Source of the DNA: a virus
Length of the DNA stretch: 64,000 nucleotides
Virus record (IMG/VR): IMGVR_UViG_3300027793_000063
Span: 1-64,000 of that record
Reading direction: 5' to 3' (one strand)
The notes beneath the pieces are model-generated. The model did not search any database and was not told where the DNA came from. It saw only the letters and a list, made by a program, of their open reading frames with translations. Within the stretch, counting starts at the first letter, position 1. The number at the start of each line of letters is the position of its first letter. Shown piece by piece: positions 56,275-64,000 of the stretch. The position numbers were made by a program, and so were the translations under genes.

Positions 56275-58188
56275 CTATTTCTGCATGACGTCCGCCAGCG
56301 GCACACGCCCAGCGAGGACGTCCTCGAGCTGCTGCTTCGTCAGTCCCAGCATCGTGCGTGCGGCGTCCTCCATCGCTGGATTGAGGATGGGCCGCGGCAG
56401 ACGAATGCGGCCCCACCGCTCCCCATTCAGCAGCCGGTTGTCGAAAAGGCCACCGGGGATCGGTGTCAGGTCGCGAAGATTCACCATCTCGCCGTTTTCG
56501 ACGTCGATCGGATCGCGCTCGTCCAGGTCGCCGTCCGTGAATGGCGCGAGGCGATACTTGCCCTTGCCGGAGTTGCGCGTGTTGATGCCGGCGCCCGCCA
56601 GCAGCGCGCGGAACTTGTGCCAGACAAACGGCTCGCCGATCTTTGGCAGCGTCTTGTCCGTGCGCAGTGCCATCCAGAAGTCGTGATTCTTCTGCCCGCG
56701 GATTGTGGCATTCTCCCGCATCAGCGAGTAGGCCCCGCTGGACAGTGTTGCAAAATTCTCGAGACCCGAGAAGCGCTTGGCCTGCGCGAATTCGCCGCCG
56801 CCGCGCGTCGGCTGCTGATTTTGGTCATAACTGCCTGTGCCACGGGCACTTACCTTCCCTTCACTTGTATGGTGCAGCTTGTGCACGAAGCCGTAACCCA
56901 CCGTCACCGGCGCGTCCAGCATCCGGCCTTCCTCCGGATCGTAGACCATCTCCTGTGACTGCACGCCGTTCTCGCGTTCCAGCTGGTCAATGTAGTCGTT
57001 CCAGTTCTGCCCTTTCGGCAGGTAGCTGGGCAGCTTCAGCGCGCGCCCCAGCTTCTTGGCAACCTTGCCGAGCCGCAGTTCGTGCTGTGACGCCGGGTTC
57101 GCCCGGGAGACTAGGGACAGCGGATTGAGCAGCGCATCCAGCGGCTGTCCGTCCTCCGTCCGCGGCATCTGGTCGTCGGGAATGATCTTCGAGACGGTCG
57201 CCTTGGCGCCCTGCCGCAGCACGATCTTGTCTCCGACTTCCGTCGGCTTTAGAAATTTCAGGACTACCTTGTAGCCGTTCTTGGTCGCGCGCGCGGCGAT
57301 GACCTGGGCCGGCTGCTGTCCGTGCCACACCTGAGCGGCGTCGCGGCGCTGCTGCCTCAGCGCCTTGCTGAGGCGCCCGATGTTTGCGCCGTCTGACGAC
57401 AGCGTGCGAGGCATCGTCGCGAGCATGACGGGGTCACCAGGCTCCAGCACGGTGCCAGGTCGCACCAGCCCGTGTTCGTCAAAATTTTCCAGCTTCTCCT
57501 TGGTGAAGCGGTTCGGGAAGAGGGCGCGGTAGTGGCTGAGACCTGTCTTCAGATTGTCCGAGCGGTCCTGGTGCATCACCTTGTATTGGACGGCGGACAG
57601 GCGCTTGGCGAACGACTCGCTGACAGGCATGGCGTCGTCCATTCCGAAGCCCTTGAATGGCACCAGAGCGATGCGGGCGTTCAGCCCCATGTTTTGCACG
57701 CCGTTGTCGTCCGTGTAGGACGATGCTGCCATCATCTGCCCGGGTTTGAAGGTGTCACCTTTCTTGAGCAGTGCACGAGAGGAAATTCCCGATTTCTGAT
57801 TGAAATACTGCTCGTTGTATAGGTCGACGTCCGCCGTCTCGCCGTCATCGTAGGAGACGCGGATGTAATCCGGCGTGACGCTGATGACGCGCCCGGCGCG
57901 CTTGGCGCGGACGGCGCCCATGTTCTCGCCGACGATTTCGTCAAAGCTGCGCCCTTCGGGGTCGGACGTGTCCAAGTTCTGGATCAGCGGAGCTTCGCCC
58001 TTGTCGATCGCCAGCGCCTGGTTCGCGAACCGCGCGCCGTAGAACAGCCGCGGCGCTTGCACTGCGCCGGCCAGCGGAATCATGTTGGTGTGCGACCCAA
58101 ACTGCTGCGAGGGCGAGGACAGCTCGTAATCGACATCCGGATCGTCATCCGGCACCTCTTCGAGGCGGTTGTTGCGTACGACGTGCAT
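56275..58188 (-). CDS. DNA-directed RNA polymerase beta subunit, C-terminal half
   Basis: 637 residues from ATG 58188. Conserved beta regions in order: LSSPSQQFGSHTNMIPLAGA and APRLFYGARFANQALAI (rifampicin/fork region equivalent), KFLKPTEVGDKIVLRQGAKA then VSKIIPDDQMP (the GDKxxxRHGxKG...MP catalytic segment), and GYGFVHKLHHTSEGKVSARG, SYDQNQQPTRGG (the YMLKLxH...KxHARSTGxYSxxTQQP region). Near the end GERWGRIRLPRPILNP and MLGLTKQQLEDVLAG resemble the start of beta-prime in phage polymerases. The N-terminal half of beta must be elsewhere, as in split phage polymerases. Confidence 0.88.
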   Translation of the reverse strand: MHVVRNNRLEEVPDDDPDVDYELSSPSQQFGSHTNMIPLAGAVQAPRLFYGARFANQALAIDKGEAPLIQNLDTSDPEGRSFDEIVGENMGAVRAKRAGRVISVTPDYIRVSYDDGETADVDLYNEQYFNQKSGISSRALLKKGDTFKPGQMMAASSYTDDNGVQNMGLNARIALVPFKGFGMDDAMPVSESFAKRLSAVQYKVMHQDRSDNLKTGLSHYRALFPNRFTKEKLENFDEHGLVRPGTVLEPGDPVMLATMPRTLSSDGANIGRLSKALRQQRRDAAQVWHGQQPAQVIAARATKNGYKVVLKFLKPTEVGDKIVLRQGAKATVSKIIPDDQMPRTEDGQPLDALLNPLSLVSRANPASQHELRLGKVAKKLGRALKLPSYLPKGQNWNDYIDQLERENGVQSQEMVYDPEEGRMLDAPVTVGYGFVHKLHHTSEGKVSARGTGSYDQNQQPTRGGGEFAQAKRFSGLENFATLSSGAYSLMRENATIRGQKNHDFWMALRTDKTLPKIGEPFVWHKFRALLAGAGINTRNSGKGKYRLAPFTDGDLDERDPIDVENGEMVNLRDLTPIPGGLFDNRLLNGERWGRIRLPRPILNPAMEDAARTMLGLTKQQLEDVLAGRVPLADVMQK

Positions 58189-58191
58189 GCG

Positions 58192-60294
58192 CTAGGACTG
58201 AGCCGCGGCGAGTCGCGGATCGGTTGTGATCTGGTTGCCGTAGATCTGACTGATGATCCCCATCCGATCGGGTGAGTTTACCATGTCGGACTCGCGCATG
58301 TAGCGCGGTGGCTGAGGCGTAGTGAGACGCTTCTTCAGCATCCAATCGAACATCGTGTCTCCAAGCGCTCCGTAGGATGCGCGATAGAGTCCAAGCCGCG
58401 GAAACAGCGCGTTGGCGCCGGCGTGATTGTTGAGCATCTGCCCTGATTCGGGCGCGAGATGCCGGAAAGGCTTCGGCGCGGTCCGTCCGGTCTCCGGGTC
58501 GATCGAGCCGGGCACACCGGCGGTGCCAGTGATGTAACTATCGTTGCCGTTGACCTGCAGACGCCCAGGCGCGGGCGGTCCTGTCATTGGCGGCGGCGGA
58601 CTTGCGACTTCGGGCGGCTCAGGCGGCATGCCGGTGGTGTAGCTCTGCCCGTTGACCTGCAGGCGCCCAGGCGCGGCCGTCTTGATTTGACCGACACGCT
58701 TCTGCAGCCGATCGATGCGGTTGCCGATCAGCCGTCCGGCGATCGTGTTCTCGCTGGCGCTCGCGGACGCCGCGCCGTCCGCCTGGGCCTTGCCCATCGC
58801 GGCCGTCATTTTCGCCTGCTCCTTCTGCACTGCGGACGTGGCCTTTGCCTGCTCCTTCTGCAGTGCAGCCGTGGCCTTTGCCGTCTCGAGCTGCAGTTTC
58901 AGCACTTCTTTTTCCTGCTGCTGCTTGCCCAGCTCCTGCTGAAAGCGCTGCTCCTGCTCCATCTGCGCCTGCATGGCTGCCTGCTCCGTCTGGCCCTGCT
59001 GCTGTGCAGCGGCCTGCTCGGCCTGCATGGCTTTTTGTTCGGCCTGCATCACCGCAGGGTTTGCGGCAGGCGGTGGCGTGATGGAGTTGGCAGTCGCCTG
59101 CTGCTGATTCTGCATCCGCAGCGCCGGGTTCTGTCCGAGCTGCGGCGGCACTGGGACGGCGCCAGCCGGCGCAGGCGCTGGTCCTAGCGCATACTTGGTG
59201 AGTTCGGCGACGAGACCCACCAGCGACGCAGCGGACTTCTCCACAGGCTGCGGCTGCTTCTCGTTGCGATGCTTCGTGCGCGCGCGAGTTTCCGTACGCA
59301 GGCGGCGGCGTGTATCGCGCCCCAGGTTCTGGATGAGCCGGTTCGAAAGTTGCAGGTCACCGATGGGCAGCTTGATCTGCGTCTCGATGTCGCCGGGATG
59401 AGCGGTCGGCAGCGTGACGCTGGCGGTTCCTGCTGCCTCCAGTGCAAGGCGCTTCTGCTCCAGGTCGCTTTTCTGTTTCGCCTTGTAGAGCAGAATGCCC
59501 AACGCGCCCAGGCCGAGCCCGCCGGCCCCCAACCAGACTTCCTTCGGGATGGATTTGATCGGGTTCTCGGCTGGCGGTTTCGCGCGGTCGTGTGCAAAGG
59601 ATTTCGCCGCCTCGGTCGCCGCGTTGTCGACGTTGTAGAGAGTGCCGACTCCTTTCATCGCGAGATCTTTGGTCGGCGCGAGCGCGATAGCACCGAGCCC
59701 GGTGAGGACGTTCTTGCTAGCGATCTGATGTCCGCCGACGGCCCCGAGCAGGGCGTTCAGCCCGCCCATCAGCGTGCGCTCCTTGTCCCACTTCCACGGT
59801 TGGAAGGTGCTGCCGATCGGACGCTTCGTGTCGGCCGCCTGGTCGAAGAACGCGGTCGTGCCGAGTGCTCCGAGAACGCTGCCCAGCGCCTGGATTTTGG
59901 CGTTCGCACACTTCTCGACGACCTCGATGTTCAGACTGCGCGCCAGGGCCCTGGACGGCGAGTTGTGCCGCATGATCATGGCCTTCACGTCATCGCAATG
60001 ATCGCGGACTTCCCGGATGACCTGTGCGACGGCCGACTTCGCGAAGCCGCGCTCGCGGTATGCCGGCAGAATGCCGACCGCGTAGTATCCGACTTTTTTT
60101 TCGCCCTCGTCGAACTTCTGCCAGCCGACAAAACCCACCGGGTCCGCGGTGGCAGATTCTTTCACGAGATACAGCCCGCCGTTGAACTGATTGGTCTTCA
60201 GTCCGTGCGGCCAGTAGGACGGATCCTCGTGCAGGATTCGACTCATGATGCCTTCGACGATGGGCAGCTCGGAGGCCGCGGCAACTTTGATCAT
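58192..60294 (-). CDS. GNAT-domain protein with long Q/A-rich coiled coil (possible virion protein)
   Basis: 700 residues from ATG 60294, chosen because the longer frame runs through the terminator hairpin. Residues ~1-135 are a GNAT acetyltransferase fold: YAVGILPAYRERGFAKSAVA contains the acetyl-CoA loop (Q/RxxGxG/A variant). Then a hydrophobic Gly-rich segment (WLGAGGLGLGALGILLY) possibly spanning membrane, a long Gln/Ala/Lys coiled coil (~440-560), two APGRLQVNG repeats and a C-terminal tail (YGALGDTMFDWMLKKRL). This mosaic suggests a structural or injected protein, perhaps packaged with the polymerase encoded next. Confidence 0.75.
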   Translation of the reverse strand: MIKVAAASELPIVEGIMSRILHEDPSYWPHGLKTNQFNGGLYLVKESATADPVGFVGWQKFDEGEKKVGYYAVGILPAYRERGFAKSAVAQVIREVRDHCDDVKAMIMRHNSPSRALARSLNIEVVEKCANAKIQALGSVLGALGTTAFFDQAADTKRPIGSTFQPWKWDKERTLMGGLNALLGAVGGHQIASKNVLTGLGAIALAPTKDLAMKGVGTLYNVDNAATEAAKSFAHDRAKPPAENPIKSIPKEVWLGAGGLGLGALGILLYKAKQKSDLEQKRLALEAAGTASVTLPTAHPGDIETQIKLPIGDLQLSNRLIQNLGRDTRRRLRTETRARTKHRNEKQPQPVEKSAASLVGLVAELTKYALGPAPAPAGAVPVPPQLGQNPALRMQNQQQATANSITPPPAANPAVMQAEQKAMQAEQAAAQQQGQTEQAAMQAQMEQEQRFQQELGKQQQEKEVLKLQLETAKATAALQKEQAKATSAVQKEQAKMTAAMGKAQADGAASASASENTIAGRLIGNRIDRLQKRVGQIKTAAPGRLQVNGQSYTTGMPPEPPEVASPPPPMTGPPAPGRLQVNGNDSYITGTAGVPGSIDPETGRTAPKPFRHLAPESGQMLNNHAGANALFPRLGLYRASYGALGDTMFDWMLKKRLTTPQPPRYMRESDMVNSPDRMGIISQIYGNQITTDPRLAAAQS

Positions 60295-60334
60295 GCGGAA
60301 TGCTACCGCACTTTCCGTCGCAGGTAAAGAGGAA

Positions 60335-60370
60335 GCAGCCGCCGCCACCGGTGAGGGTGGCGGCGGCTGC
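60335..60370 (-). terminator. Strong (possibly bidirectional) terminator
   Basis: Perfect 15-bp GC-rich stem (60335-60349 with 60356-60370) and 6-nt loop in the gap after the gene ending at 60403. The sense side continues TTCCTCTTTACC; the other side continues GACGATTTTTCC. Confidence 0.85.
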
Positions 60371-60402
60371 GACGATTTTTCCTTGTAGTGGTTGCGCGCG
60401 GC

Positions 60403-61365
60403 TTACGCCGCGCCGTCCTGGTTCATTGCGGCAATTTGCGCAGGCGTCAGTTCCAGCCGCTTGTGCGCGACATCGAACGCCGCAGATACGCTGCCGCTGC
60501 TGCAGTAGTCCGCGAACAGATCCGGGTCGCTTGATCCTCCGGCGTAGCGCGCAGCCCGAGCCGCCGCGATGCTCGCCTTCTTCGCGTTGCGCTGCTTTGT
60601 TTCACTGTCGTTTTGCTGCTTCAGTATGTTGCAGCTCCCGAGCTTGCCAAACTTGGGGAGCTTGCTGAAGCCGCCGAACATGTGGCACATGACAATCGTG
60701 ACGTCCCACGCCGAGACGAGGGTCTCGGCGTAGGCTTCCGCCTCCGGCGCAAGACGCGCCAGGAGATCGTTACTGCCGCTGCCTGGGACGGCTCCGGCAT
60801 CCCGCATGTCCTGCCAACTGCGCGGATCGACATAGATCTCGGAATTAGTTCCATTGGGGAGGTGTCCGATGAAGTGCTTGTCCGATCCCGGCGCGACGCG
60901 CAATATGCCCCACCCGGCTGCGGTGGGCATCAGATGTCCGAGTCTTGCCGACAGCCACGGTATCTCCGTCATGTTCACGGTGTAATCACCGCGGGCGGCG
61001 TCTCCAGTCAGCGTGATCAGTTCAGGCTCCGGCTGCTTGCCTGCCTGCATCCCGGCGAGGATCATTTCCGGGGTGATGAGTATCACCGCGTCCGTGTTCT
61101 CCGCCTCCTTGCGCCGGAATGCGGCGCCCCCAAAATACAGGATTTTACCGACGCCGTCGTAGGCAGCGAGGGCAAATCCGCACATGCGCCGCACGAATCC
61201 GCGGCGGAAGCGTCGCCCTGGTCTGGTGGTTATTCTGTTTGGGTTCGCCTGTGCCGGCTCTTTGGCCGCTTCGAACTCTTCGGGCGTGGCGCGCAGCCCG
61301 CAGAGTTCGGTTACTAATCCTTGCATGTCCTCGAGAGGGCTGAATGGGAGTTTGCTGATGTGCAT
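60403..61365 (-). CDS. Hypothetical protein
   Basis: 320 residues from ATG 61365, behind a long C/A-rich leader of CCAACC and AACAAA units. Basic segment ~45-62 (RITTRPGRRFRRGFVRRMCG), Gly-rich alpha/beta core, and a helical C-terminus (VSAAFDVAHKRLELTPAQIA). Ends in TAA just before a terminator. Position next to the polymerase and GNAT genes suggests a virion or packaging role, as inference. Confidence 0.78.
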   Translation of the reverse strand: MHISKLPFSPLEDMQGLVTELCGLRATPEEFEAAKEPAQANPNRITTRPGRRFRRGFVRRMCGFALAAYDGVGKILYFGGAAFRRKEAENTDAVILITPEMILAGMQAGKQPEPELITLTGDAARGDYTVNMTEIPWLSARLGHLMPTAAGWGILRVAPGSDKHFIGHLPNGTNSEIYVDPRSWQDMRDAGAVPGSGSNDLLARLAPEAEAYAETLVSAWDVTIVMCHMFGGFSKLPKFGKLGSCNILKQQNDSETKQRNAKKASIAAARAARYAGGSSDPDLFADYCSSGSVSAAFDVAHKRLELTPAQIAAMNQDGAA

Positions 61366-61442
61366 GTTTGTTGGTGTTTGTTGTTTTTGTTGGTTGGTTG
61401 GTGTTCGTTATGCGAACGGCATGAATTGCCGCTAGCAATGTA

Positions 61443-61868
61443 TTATGACGCAATCCGCGTCATTTTTGCATGGAGCGCCGCGTGCTCCTGAACACTCACC
61501 TGCACCGTCATCGGCGGTTTTCCGCGCAGCTTCGAGCTATACAACCCCAGAATCCGCCGTGCCTTACCCTCCAGGCGACCGTTGATGTCCCGCGGACGCA
61601 ACGTCCAGCCGATTACCGGCAGTCCTTTGAGATTCCATTTGAGCACCCGGATGAAATAAATGCGGGCCGGCTGTCCGGGTAGTCGCAGCTGATCCAGCGC
61701 TCCTATCAGTTTTCCGTAACGGTCGATGCGGTAGATCACCGACGGGTAGCATGGGATCTCGGCCAGGCTGTAAATCAAGCTGATGGCCCGCTTCGTGTCG
61801 CGTATCCCATACACGACCACTGAGTCCAGCGGTTTGCTTACGGCGTCCGGTGTCGGAGCATCAGCCAC
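61443..61868 (-). CDS. Hypothetical protein, GTG start
   Basis: 141 residues from GTG 61868, overlapping the upstream gene by 8 bp. Beta-rich basic protein (PSVIYRIDRYGKLIGALDQL, ARIYFIRVLKWNLKGLPVIG). The final codons form an ATGACGC/GCGTCAT hairpin. Unrecognised. Confidence 0.7.
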   Translation of the reverse strand: MADAPTPDAVSKPLDSVVVYGIRDTKRAISLIYSLAEIPCYPSVIYRIDRYGKLIGALDQLRLPGQPARIYFIRVLKWNLKGLPVIGWTLRPRDINGRLEGKARRILGLYSSKLRGKPPMTVQVSVQEHAALHAKMTRIAS

Positions 61869-62454
61869 GTGGGTAGAGCACCTGCACCGCCAGCCGGCGC
61901 GTGAGGTTGACAGACACCCCGTCGCGTCCTGGCGGAATGTCGGCGGAGCAGTCGGCTGCGTCGAACGGCACATCGAACACCTGCACGTCGTAGCGTCGGT
62001 TCCCTTTCCCGGCGACGATACAGACCTGCTTGCCGCTTTCGATGGCGTGGATGACGCCTTCGATTTCCGCCTTCGCCTCTTCGGTCCCCATCAGCGAGCC
62101 GATGCTCTTGAACAGCGACGCACGAGCCGGCGTGGACAACCGCAGCGCCGGGACTGCCGGAACTTCCGGAACTTCCGATCGTAGATGCTCAACGGTGGCG
62201 CTCGTCACCGCGGCGAGATCAGCGTCAGTCACCGCGGATGGGGTAACGACAACGGACAGGTCGCTCGCGGCGGTTGGCTGAGTCGGAATGGCGATGTCGA
62301 TATGCGCATCCAAGCAGTCCACGATCCGCCTGGAAATCTCGGCTCGCGTGCCTTCCGTATCGAGTCCCATGGATTCCGCGATGGCAATCACATCCGTTTT
62401 GCGGGGCAGTTCGGCAAGTGATTCGATGGTGTGAGGCGTAGCGGATTCGTTCAT
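61861..62454 (-). CDS. Hypothetical protein with SAP-like N-terminal helix
   Basis: 197 residues from ATG 62454. Residues ~15-48 (ELPRKTDVIAIAESMGLDTE then GTRAEISRRIVDCL) resemble a SAP-type helix-extension-helix that binds DNA. The C-terminal half is beta-rich (KQVCIVAGKGNRRYDVQVFD). Weak assignment. Confidence 0.7.
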   Translation of the reverse strand: MNESATPHTIESLAELPRKTDVIAIAESMGLDTEGTRAEISRRIVDCLDAHIDIAIPTQPTAASDLSVVVTPSAVTDADLAAVTSATVEHLRSEVPEVPAVPALRLSTPARASLFKSIGSLMGTEEAKAEIEGVIHAIESGKQVCIVAGKGNRRYDVQVFDVPFDAADCSADIPPGRDGVSVNLTRRLAVQVLYPRG

Positions 62455-62467
62455 GGTGTCGGGTTGG

Positions 62468-63244
62468 TTATCGGATTTTGACGTTGAGACCATCTTGGAA
62501 GTCGGTCACTTTCTGGAGCATGACATCCTGGTCCATGCAGGTAAAGGCGAAAGGATACTCCGGGTCGCCTGCGCACCTGTTCTTCCGCTTGCGCACGTCC
62601 CTCCAGTGCGCGTCGAACGTCGAGTCGGAGATCGGCTCCGCTACCACGCCGTCGTCCACCTTCGGATAAACCTCCCGCAGGTCCTCGAACACGAACTCAG
62701 GACGCGGTGGGCGCTCCCATCGTTGCCACAAGCGCAGGGCCAGTTCCGCGGCTTTCTGCACCTCCATGGGCGCGTAGACGAAATACTCACGATGCGTCGG
62801 CGCGATATCGAACTTGCTGTGGTAGACCAGCAGTGTCACGATGTAAGGCACCTGCGCGCGCACAAGCGACTCGCGGATCGGATCTCCGGACTGTCCGCGA
62901 TCGTCGAACTTGCCGACGCGAGCCATCCCCTGGATGTAGTAGGTCCGCATCTGCTTGGCGGACAGCACCGCGCCGTGCTTCGGATTATCCACGGGACGCC
63001 CGAGATGATCCCGCAACTGCACATTCTTGAAAATCTGCGCGTGTCTGGCTGTGTTTTCCATACCCCAGTAATGCGTCGCCGCCCGGATTCCGTCAACCCG
63101 TTTCTCTCTAAGCAAAATACGTTTCGCGCCGGGTATCATGGGTCGGTGCAGTGTATTTGACAATCCGTGATACCCTGGTCTCGTGCGCGGCGCCCCCGAA
63201 CGCGTTGAGCTGCCGCGTCTTACAGATTTCACTTCGAGTATCAT
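62468..63244 (-). CDS. Hypothetical protein, start uncertain
   Basis: 258 residues from ATG 63244, which has GAGG 4 nt upstream. ATG 63139 and ATG 63061 (MENTARHAQIFKN, 197 residues) are alternatives, and the first ~60 residues are Arg-rich and low-confidence. The core (QMRTYYIQGMARVGKFDDRG, ESLVRAQVPYIVTLLVYHSK) is alpha/beta and unrecognised. Confidence 0.68.
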   Translation of the reverse strand: MILEVKSVRRGSSTRSGAPRTRPGYHGLSNTLHRPMIPGAKRILLREKRVDGIRAATHYWGMENTARHAQIFKNVQLRDHLGRPVDNPKHGAVLSAKQMRTYYIQGMARVGKFDDRGQSGDPIRESLVRAQVPYIVTLLVYHSKFDIAPTHREYFVYAPMEVQKAAELALRLWQRWERPPRPEFVFEDLREVYPKVDDGVVAEPISDSTFDAHWRDVRKRKNRCAGDPEYPFAFTCMDQDVMLQKVTDFQDGLNVKIR

Positions 63245-63299
63245 TTTGCCTCTTTTGAACTTCCCGCTCGAGTATCATTTAGCCGTTTGCATGATACCT
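63132..63299. promoter_or_regulatory. Cluster of five GTATCA sites (putative operators)
   Basis: Five copies of (G/A)GTATCA(T/C) in mixed orientation: 63132-63140 (+), 63167-63175 (-), 63236-63246 (+), 63270-63280 (+), 63289-63299 (-). A weak sense-strand promoter TTGTCA-17 bp-CATGAT overlaps the first two. May be repressor sites; two copies coincide with ATGATACTCGA start codons, so duplication of an initiation region is an alternative explanation. Confidence 0.4.
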
Positions 63300-63311
63300 T
63301 TCTTCTGGGTC

Positions 63312-63887
63312 CTATAATGCTGGCGGCAAAACCACCTCGCGCGTGATGCGCAGAGTCTCGAACTTTCCAGACTCCAATTTCAGCGTGTGGATGTAGTATC
63401 GGGTCGGCAGATTCAGCCATCGCGTCAGTTCCTGTTTCGCCCGTGGAACACTGCCCTTGGCCGGCTTCGGCATGCCTGGCTCTTGCAGGGATTTCAACCG
63501 CATCAGGTAGAGTGCGGTGTCTGACGTCGGCAGCGTGGCGAGGTTCGGCGTCAGCATGTGATACTCTGCGCCCCTGGAGCCGCCGCTGCCCTCTTCGCGC
63601 GTCTGCGTGGACTTCTCGCGAGACTCGATCAGCTGCGCTCGTGCCGCGATCAGATCGACCGTCTGCAGGTCGCCGCGATCGGACGCCGGCCAGTCCTGCA
63701 CGCTCACTTTCCCTTCCCGCAGCCGCTTCAGATCTTCGGCTTGCATCGCGGCGTATGCTTCCAAGGACAGAAGCTCCACCTGGATGTCTTTTGCGACGCC
63801 TTCGGAATCGCGGTAGTTGAGGATCTCGATCGTGGTGCCTGGCGCTGCGCTCAGTAGCGCGGCTTTGATTTGTGTGATGTCGTTCAT
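63312..63887 (-). CDS. Hypothetical protein
   Basis: 191 residues from ATG 63887, just after the terminator hairpin at 63917-63947. Helical centre (EAYAAMQAEDLKRLREGKVS, DLIAARAQLIESREKSTQTR) and a beta-rich end (TRYYIHTLKLESGKFETLRI). Ends in TAG. Unrecognised. Confidence 0.78.
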   Translation of the reverse strand: MNDITQIKAALLSAAPGTTIEILNYRDSEGVAKDIQVELLSLEAYAAMQAEDLKRLREGKVSVQDWPASDRGDLQTVDLIAARAQLIESREKSTQTREEGSGGSRGAEYHMLTPNLATLPTSDTALYLMRLKSLQEPGMPKPAKGSVPRAKQELTRWLNLPTRYYIHTLKLESGKFETLRITREVVLPPAL

Positions 63888-63916
63888 GATGTGATGGTTG
63901 TTGATGTACGCAAAAA

Positions 63917-63947
63917 GCCCGGTCACCGCACTGGGCGATGACCGGGC
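63917..63947 (-). terminator. Rho-independent terminator
   Basis: 9-bp stem GCCCGGTCA/TGACCGGGC followed on the sense strand by TTTTTGCG, classic form. Ends transcription of the gene entering from the right edge; the next gene starts 30 bp downstream. Confidence 0.88.
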
Positions 63948-63967
63948 AGATGAACCGCAAAGAAATT

Positions 63968-64000
63968 CTACATTTTGTCCGGCGCGCTGGCCACGGCGTC
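63968..64000 (-). CDS. C-terminal end of a gene entering from the right edge
   Basis: Last ten codons D-A-V-A-S-A-P-D-K-M and TAG at 63968, followed 20 bp later by the terminator. Too short to identify; supported only by the terminator placement. Confidence 0.45.
   Translation of the reverse strand, partial: DAVASAPDKM

Noticed and set aside
61430-61460. ATGACGC/GCGTCAT hairpin as a terminator
   Set aside because: It is formed by the final coding codons before the TAA, has a short stem and no U-tract.
63157-63162. Plus-strand TTGACA as a -35 box for rightward transcription
   Set aside because: No -10-like sequence 16-18 bp downstream, and no plus-strand gene follows.

Overview
The window reads as part of a large tailed-phage (jumbo/huge Caudoviricetes-like) genome. 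This is inferred from content: about 120 densely packed, mostly small genes, all on the minus strand; stop/start overlaps of the ATGA or GTGA type at most junctions; almost no intergenic DNA; no tRNA, rRNA, CRISPR array or insertion sequence seen; and phage-typical families. Those families include an HTPGPW-type protein, DUF3820, DUF4241 and DUF2958 proteins, a phage peptide deformylase, an NAD+-dependent DNA ligase, C5 and MT-A70-like DNA methyltransferases, a CysH/DndC-like ATP pyrophosphatase and a bacterial-type RNA polymerase beta C-terminal half. The host cannot be named from the sequence. Genes at the head of coupled blocks often lack a Shine-Dalgarno sequence and instead carry unstructured C/A-rich leaders (CCAACC, CAACAA), which may reflect host translation habits.

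Transcription runs from high to low coordinates. Region 64000-54250 (entered first) holds a terminator at 63.93 kb, several unrecognised proteins, a strong 15-bp-stem terminator at 60.35 kb, a 700-residue GNAT/coiled-coil protein, the RNA polymerase beta fragment, a tiny lipoprotein, a small gene whose ribosome site lies in a hairpin arm, a perfect palindromic terminator at 55.70 kb, and peptide deformylase. Region 54250-39600 is accessory metabolism and unknowns: PAPS-reductase-like enzyme, SAM-methyltransferase-like protein, DUF2958 and DUF4241 proteins, a hairpin-rich gene-free stretch at 50.2-50.35 kb, and a gene interrupted by an in-frame TAA at codon 4. Region 39600-24900 carries nucleic-acid enzymes: an HNH/AP2 homing-endonuclease-like gene, a 704-residue C5 methyltransferase with seven repeats in its variable region, a GHKL ATPase, an XRE regulator, NAD+ ligase and an MT-A70-like adenine methyltransferase. 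Region 24900-1 is a long run of small coupled genes. Among them are two proteins with sigma-70 region-4-like helix-turn-helix motifs, a metallophosphoesterase, a second GHKL ATPase, several zinc-ribbon mini-proteins and a frameshifted DUF3820 gene.

Two themes stand out. First, the phage appears to carry its own transcription machinery: a beta-subunit fragment whose tail reads into beta-prime-like sequence, plus sigma-like proteins. Second, short tandem duplications repeatedly act at gene boundaries: copied ribosome sites, copied stop codons that become the next leader, copied C-terminal tails, and upstream ORFs that have lost their stop and run in frame into the next gene.
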